Origin: Salvator merianae
Lineage: Eukaryota; Chordata; Lepidosauria; Squamata; Teiidae
Reading direction: 5' to 3'
DNA: 64,000 nucleotides
NCBI GenBank assembly: GCA_003586115.2
Contig: QVOM02000034.1
Span: 115,182,815 to 115,246,814 of the forward strand
The translations under genes were made by a program, and so were the position numbers. The notes beneath the pieces were generated by a model, which saw only the letters and a list, made by a program, of their open reading frames with translations, was not told where the DNA came from and did not search any database. This document shows, piece by piece, positions 60,690 to 64,000 of the stretch. How positions within the stretch are numbered: position 1 is the first letter of the stretch; the number at the start of each line of letters is the position of its first letter.

Positions 60690-60697
60690 CCTTAAGT

Positions 60698-61293
60698 ATT
60701 TAAAAAGAGAAAGGTTTGGGCATGCTGCAGGGAACAGAATAAATGAACCACTGAGATTTCCCATTTTATACAACTAGAAAATACATATGTTTACAGAGGT
60801 TTAAAGCACAGTCACTTATTATTAATAAAAGTGCTCAAAACTGTACCTAATACATGTTTGGCTCCAGGTTCTTCTATTTTGAAGCATAATATGAATGGAA
60901 TTTGTGCGGTACTTTCACATTCATGAAAGATAGTTTCATCCGCAGATCAAAACTAAAGGGAATGACTGATTTTTTTAATTGCCCTTCTATCCACTCCCAA
61001 TCAGTCCCAGAAATTTAAGTGATCATCCAGAACAGGATAGAAAGGAGAAGCTGGGAAAAGTTGTGTCCCTTCTCTTCTGTTAATCAAATAACGTGTTTAT
61101 AGTCTACACATCCATATATCACACTGAAATAAATTTGAACAAAATAGATATAAATAGTACAGTATATCTAAAATAAATTAGATATATTAGATATTTAGTT
61201 ATATACTATATAATTGAAATAAATTTAAGCAACACTAAGTTAAAACACTTGAAAATCCAGAATAAGACATTGAACAACTTATATCACAACTGG
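60698..61293. other. Intergenic, AT-rich
   Basis: The stretch 61120-61230 is very AT-rich with repeated AGATATA/ATAAATTA motifs. No gene. Confidence 0.4.
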
Positions 61294-61723
61294 TTAAGAG
61301 CTATTCCCAACTGGTACTAGCTGTGAAGCACAAAATTGTGCTCCACAGCTGGACTGGGAACAGCTGAACTGCTCCTGGTACAGTGCATTCACATCTGCTT
61401 CTGGGTATGAATGCACAGCTGTGTGGTGTGGCTGTACCTGCATGATGGTGAGCCTACGCCTGCACGATGGTGCAGCAAGGTATGGCTGCGACTGCACAAT
61501 CCACAGCATTGCTGGTCACCATGGCAGCAGCCAGAAGCTTCCCGGCTGCTTCCATGACACAGCACGCAAGCAGGATGCCAAAATTCACACTGTGAATGCT
61601 GGTATCCTGCTGGCATTCTGTTTGAAAACCCTGCAGTGTGGACAGTGTCTCTGCTGTGAGGTCTGTTCCACCATGGAATGTTCACTGGCGAACATTCCAA
61701 GGTGGAAAATGTGAAAAAGGCCC
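61294..61723. mobile_element. Palindromic MITE, family B, left end missing (copy B7)
   Basis: Right end AATGTGAAAAAGGCCC. Internal palindromes are well kept: GTGAAGCACAAAATTGTGCT followed by CCAC; CACCATGGCAGCAGCC with GGCTGCTTCCATG; TTCACACTGTGAA; and TGGAATGTTC paired with GAACATTCCA across a 6-bp loop. No left terminus is visible upstream. Confidence 0.65.
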
Positions 61724-63769
61724 CTAGTCCTCCTCTTCTGTTAATGAAGTTACGAGCTGGATCAAAAGCCCTTCAATGTGACTGCAAAGGTACCAGTTTG
61801 ATCTCACTGATAATGACTGTCAGAATGCTTAGTGAGGTTAGTGGATAATGGATTTTTAATTTTGATGATTTTTTTTCCTCTACTGTGTATTACAAAACCA
61901 TTCAGAACGTTCAAAACAAAATTTCCAAAATCAGCTTTGCACATCCACTGCTACTGATTCAATCCCAACCTGCAGGTCACTGCTGGGTCTCATTACAATG
62001 AAGTTGGGAAATATTCAGTAGCTCAGGTACCCGGACCAGGGGTACAGCAATGGAAGTGGATGGAAAGACAGGTAATATGTGGGATGGGGTATTTGACCCT
62101 TTGATGCTTCCAATGTACTTGAAAAAGTGAGGGGGTCTCGACTAGCCCATAACTGGGTCTGGAATAAACTAGTTAATAAAAATAACTCCAAGTTCACTAT
62201 TCCACTAATCCACTATTCCAGTGGGATTTTCTCATTGCAGAATTGTACTACAGTATTTCAGGTGCTAGCTGACAAAGCATGTCTGTTTGCTATTTCAGAG
62301 CCAACCTGTATTATCAGTGCTGGGAAAGAGCAGATACCTTTGGGGATTAGTTCTGTGCTAAAAGTAATTGTGCTACAGCTTTAGGACAAAACATAATACA
62401 AAAGAAAGGAAAAGAGCAGAATAGGGTGTGATAACACTTCATCAATTTCTTAAGTATTAGCACTGGAAATCAGTGCTGAAACATTTTAAAGATAAATAGC
62501 TTTTGGGTACAGAAAAGAGGAATCAGAGAACACATTCACATCCAGAGTGGAACCATCCAATTCCCTCCACAAAATATGCTCAGACTGCACAAAGAGTTTG
62601 GGAAGTGCCTCTAAAAAAGATTGGCAAGCTGGTATTTCTTCTTAGCTTAGGTGTCTTTCACATTTCAGCTAACACTACAAACACAATTACCAAAGCAATT
62701 ATTTGCAAATATGGAAAGAAAAATAGCAGTACAGGGGAAGGAATGTACACATGATCATCACATCAAAGAAAGGGTGTCAAAGCAGGGAGAAATTTAGTCT
62801 ACAATTACCAGTTCATTGCTCTTTAAAGAGCCCAAAAGGCAGCATGTGGAAATCCTGACAGTTGGACTAAGACAGATGGGACGCCAGCCAATGCCAGGCA
62901 GATAAATGTCACTTACATCATTACTAGAAATCGCCCTTAAGCTAACACCTTCCGTCTTTTTGACAAGACAAATGGTTGGCTTCTCACAGAGAATAATTTT
63001 CATTTATACTGGAGGAGCATGTTTTAAAATAAGACAACTTCAATTAAAGAAAACATGGCATAAACGAGGCTCCAGATCATTAATTGAGAGAGTTACGTAC
63101 ATGTTCAGGTATTTGAGTTGTACCTTCAGGGCCTTCTAGATTATTAGGAAAGCATTATGTCTGCTGCATTACCTAGCCTGCATCTCATGTTCCCAGCCAG
63201 CTGATATAATTAGAGCTCCCTAAGCTTAGGCCAGTACCTCTAGAGCAGTATCTGCAGTGACTCTAACTTCTGAGTGGCCTAAATGGATTCACTTTGTTAT
63301 CACACTTGTATCCTCACTTTTCTTCGGGGCTCAAAGAGCTTAGGACAGCCTTCACAACTCATCCTACTTTATCCTCCTAACTCCATTAGGCTGAAATAGG
63401 ATTTGTTCATTCAGACAGTACATCTAGCATTAGATGACTGCAGCACCAAGACAATGGCACGTAGCTGTGAAATAGCTACCGCCAGAGCATCTGTCAATCA
63501 AATCACCTCCATCAGAGCACTTTTCAAGAGTGCACAAATGTTGTTGCAAATTATTGGGTATTAAATAATAATGAAAGATCTCTGTGGAAGCAACAAATAG
63601 GTTTCAGGACTGGTCAGGTCTGATCCAAGCCCAATATTCTGGATTGTGGATGAAGACATTCAGTGTCTTCAATTGGTCACATCACTAAATGGCAGGGGGC
63701 TGGGTGTATGCAAGCTTGGGAACAGGGAATACCCTCATTTCTATTTATTTCTATTTGCCAGTAGGCAGA
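61724..63769. other. Intergenic; possible conserved segments
   Basis: No gene. The segment 62890-63140 and the short stretch around 63490-63510 (TGTCAATCAAATCACC, a PBX/HOX-like site) are repeat-free and could be conserved non-coding DNA. Unproven. Confidence 0.35.
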
Positions 63770-64000
63770 GGGCCTTTCCACACTTCTTGTCTGGTGAGCG
63801 TCTGCACGCTCACTAGGCAAGTGCATCTGCACCACGCGGCAGCCCAGGCAACTAGGAGCAGCCTAAAGCTGCTCCCAATTGCAGCTAGCTGTGGAGCATT
63901 AAATTGTGCTCCGCTACTTGACTGGGAGCAGCTATCCTATTCCCAGTCACATGCATTTGCATCCGCTTCCAGGTGCAAATGCACGGCCATGCAGCACACT
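63770..64000. mobile_element. Palindromic MITE, family B, cut by window end (copy B8)
   Basis: Left end GGGCCTTTCCACACTTC, then GTGAGCGTCTGCACGCTCAC (itself a palindrome), GTGCATCTGCACCACGCGGC, and GTGGAGCATTAAATTGTGCT. The right part lies beyond base 64000. Confidence 0.7.

Noticed and set aside
25081..64000. Search for the 3' end of VAV3, the convergent neighbour of NTNG1 in human
   Set aside because: No minus-strand SH3-like coding segment was recognised, so the neighbouring gene probably lies beyond the window.
1806..64000. Possibility that the regularly recurring palindromes form a CRISPR-like or operator array
   Set aside because: Copies are dispersed over tens of kilobases with irregular spacing and terminal repeats, as expected for transposons in a vertebrate genome.

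Overview
This is vertebrate genomic DNA, most likely from a squamate reptile (a lizard or close relative). The evidence is an intron/exon gene structure, a CR1-type LINE, L2-type LINE fragments, a 5S-rRNA-like SINE of the kind described in lizards, and many short palindromic DNA transposons. The species call is inference from repeat content. There is no sign of bacterial or phage sequence, CRISPR arrays or operons.

Only one host gene can be supported. The last coding exon of NTNG1 (netrin-G1, a GPI-anchored axon-guidance/synaptic adhesion protein) lies on the + strand at 23744-23973. Its acceptor site precedes it and a 3' UTR of about 1.1 kb follows, with a distal AATAAA at 25056. Bases 1-23743 are therefore read as the last NTNG1 intron or introns; I could not find an earlier exon there. 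From about 25.1 kb to the end is intergenic, and I see no exon of a neighbouring gene.

The rest is mainly transposon history. (i) A 5'-truncated, frameshifted CR1 LINE (minus strand, 30.4-33.3 kb) carries a later 818-bp hAT-type insertion bounded by a perfect 8-bp target-site duplication. (ii) Degraded L2 and other non-LTR fragments lie at 11.2, 25.8, 35.6, 39.4, 42.5 and 43.2 kb. (iii) A 265-bp L1-like 3' end sits inside the 39.4-kb LINE with a 13-bp duplication. (iv) Two SINEs lie at 10.6 and 18.2 kb. (v) Two further hAT-like non-autonomous elements lie at 19.9 and 60.4 kb, the second with a perfect 8-bp duplication.

The most striking structure is a group of palindromic MITE families, here called A, B and D, with related termini of the form GGGCCTTTTCRCACTT or GGCCCTTTCTGCACTT. 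At least 18 copies are visible. Some fold back along their whole length, and others are strings of smaller palindromes. Several B copies, and elements with GGCTGC termini, are flanked by 3-bp direct repeats, which suggests a PIF/Harbinger-like mechanism. Two long hairpins (7820-7928 and 56724-56843) are further fold-back structures.

Several AT-rich, repeat-free stretches in the intron and downstream look like possible conserved non-coding elements, but this cannot be shown without an alignment. I found no new multi-gene system. The novelty, if any, lies in the palindromic element families.
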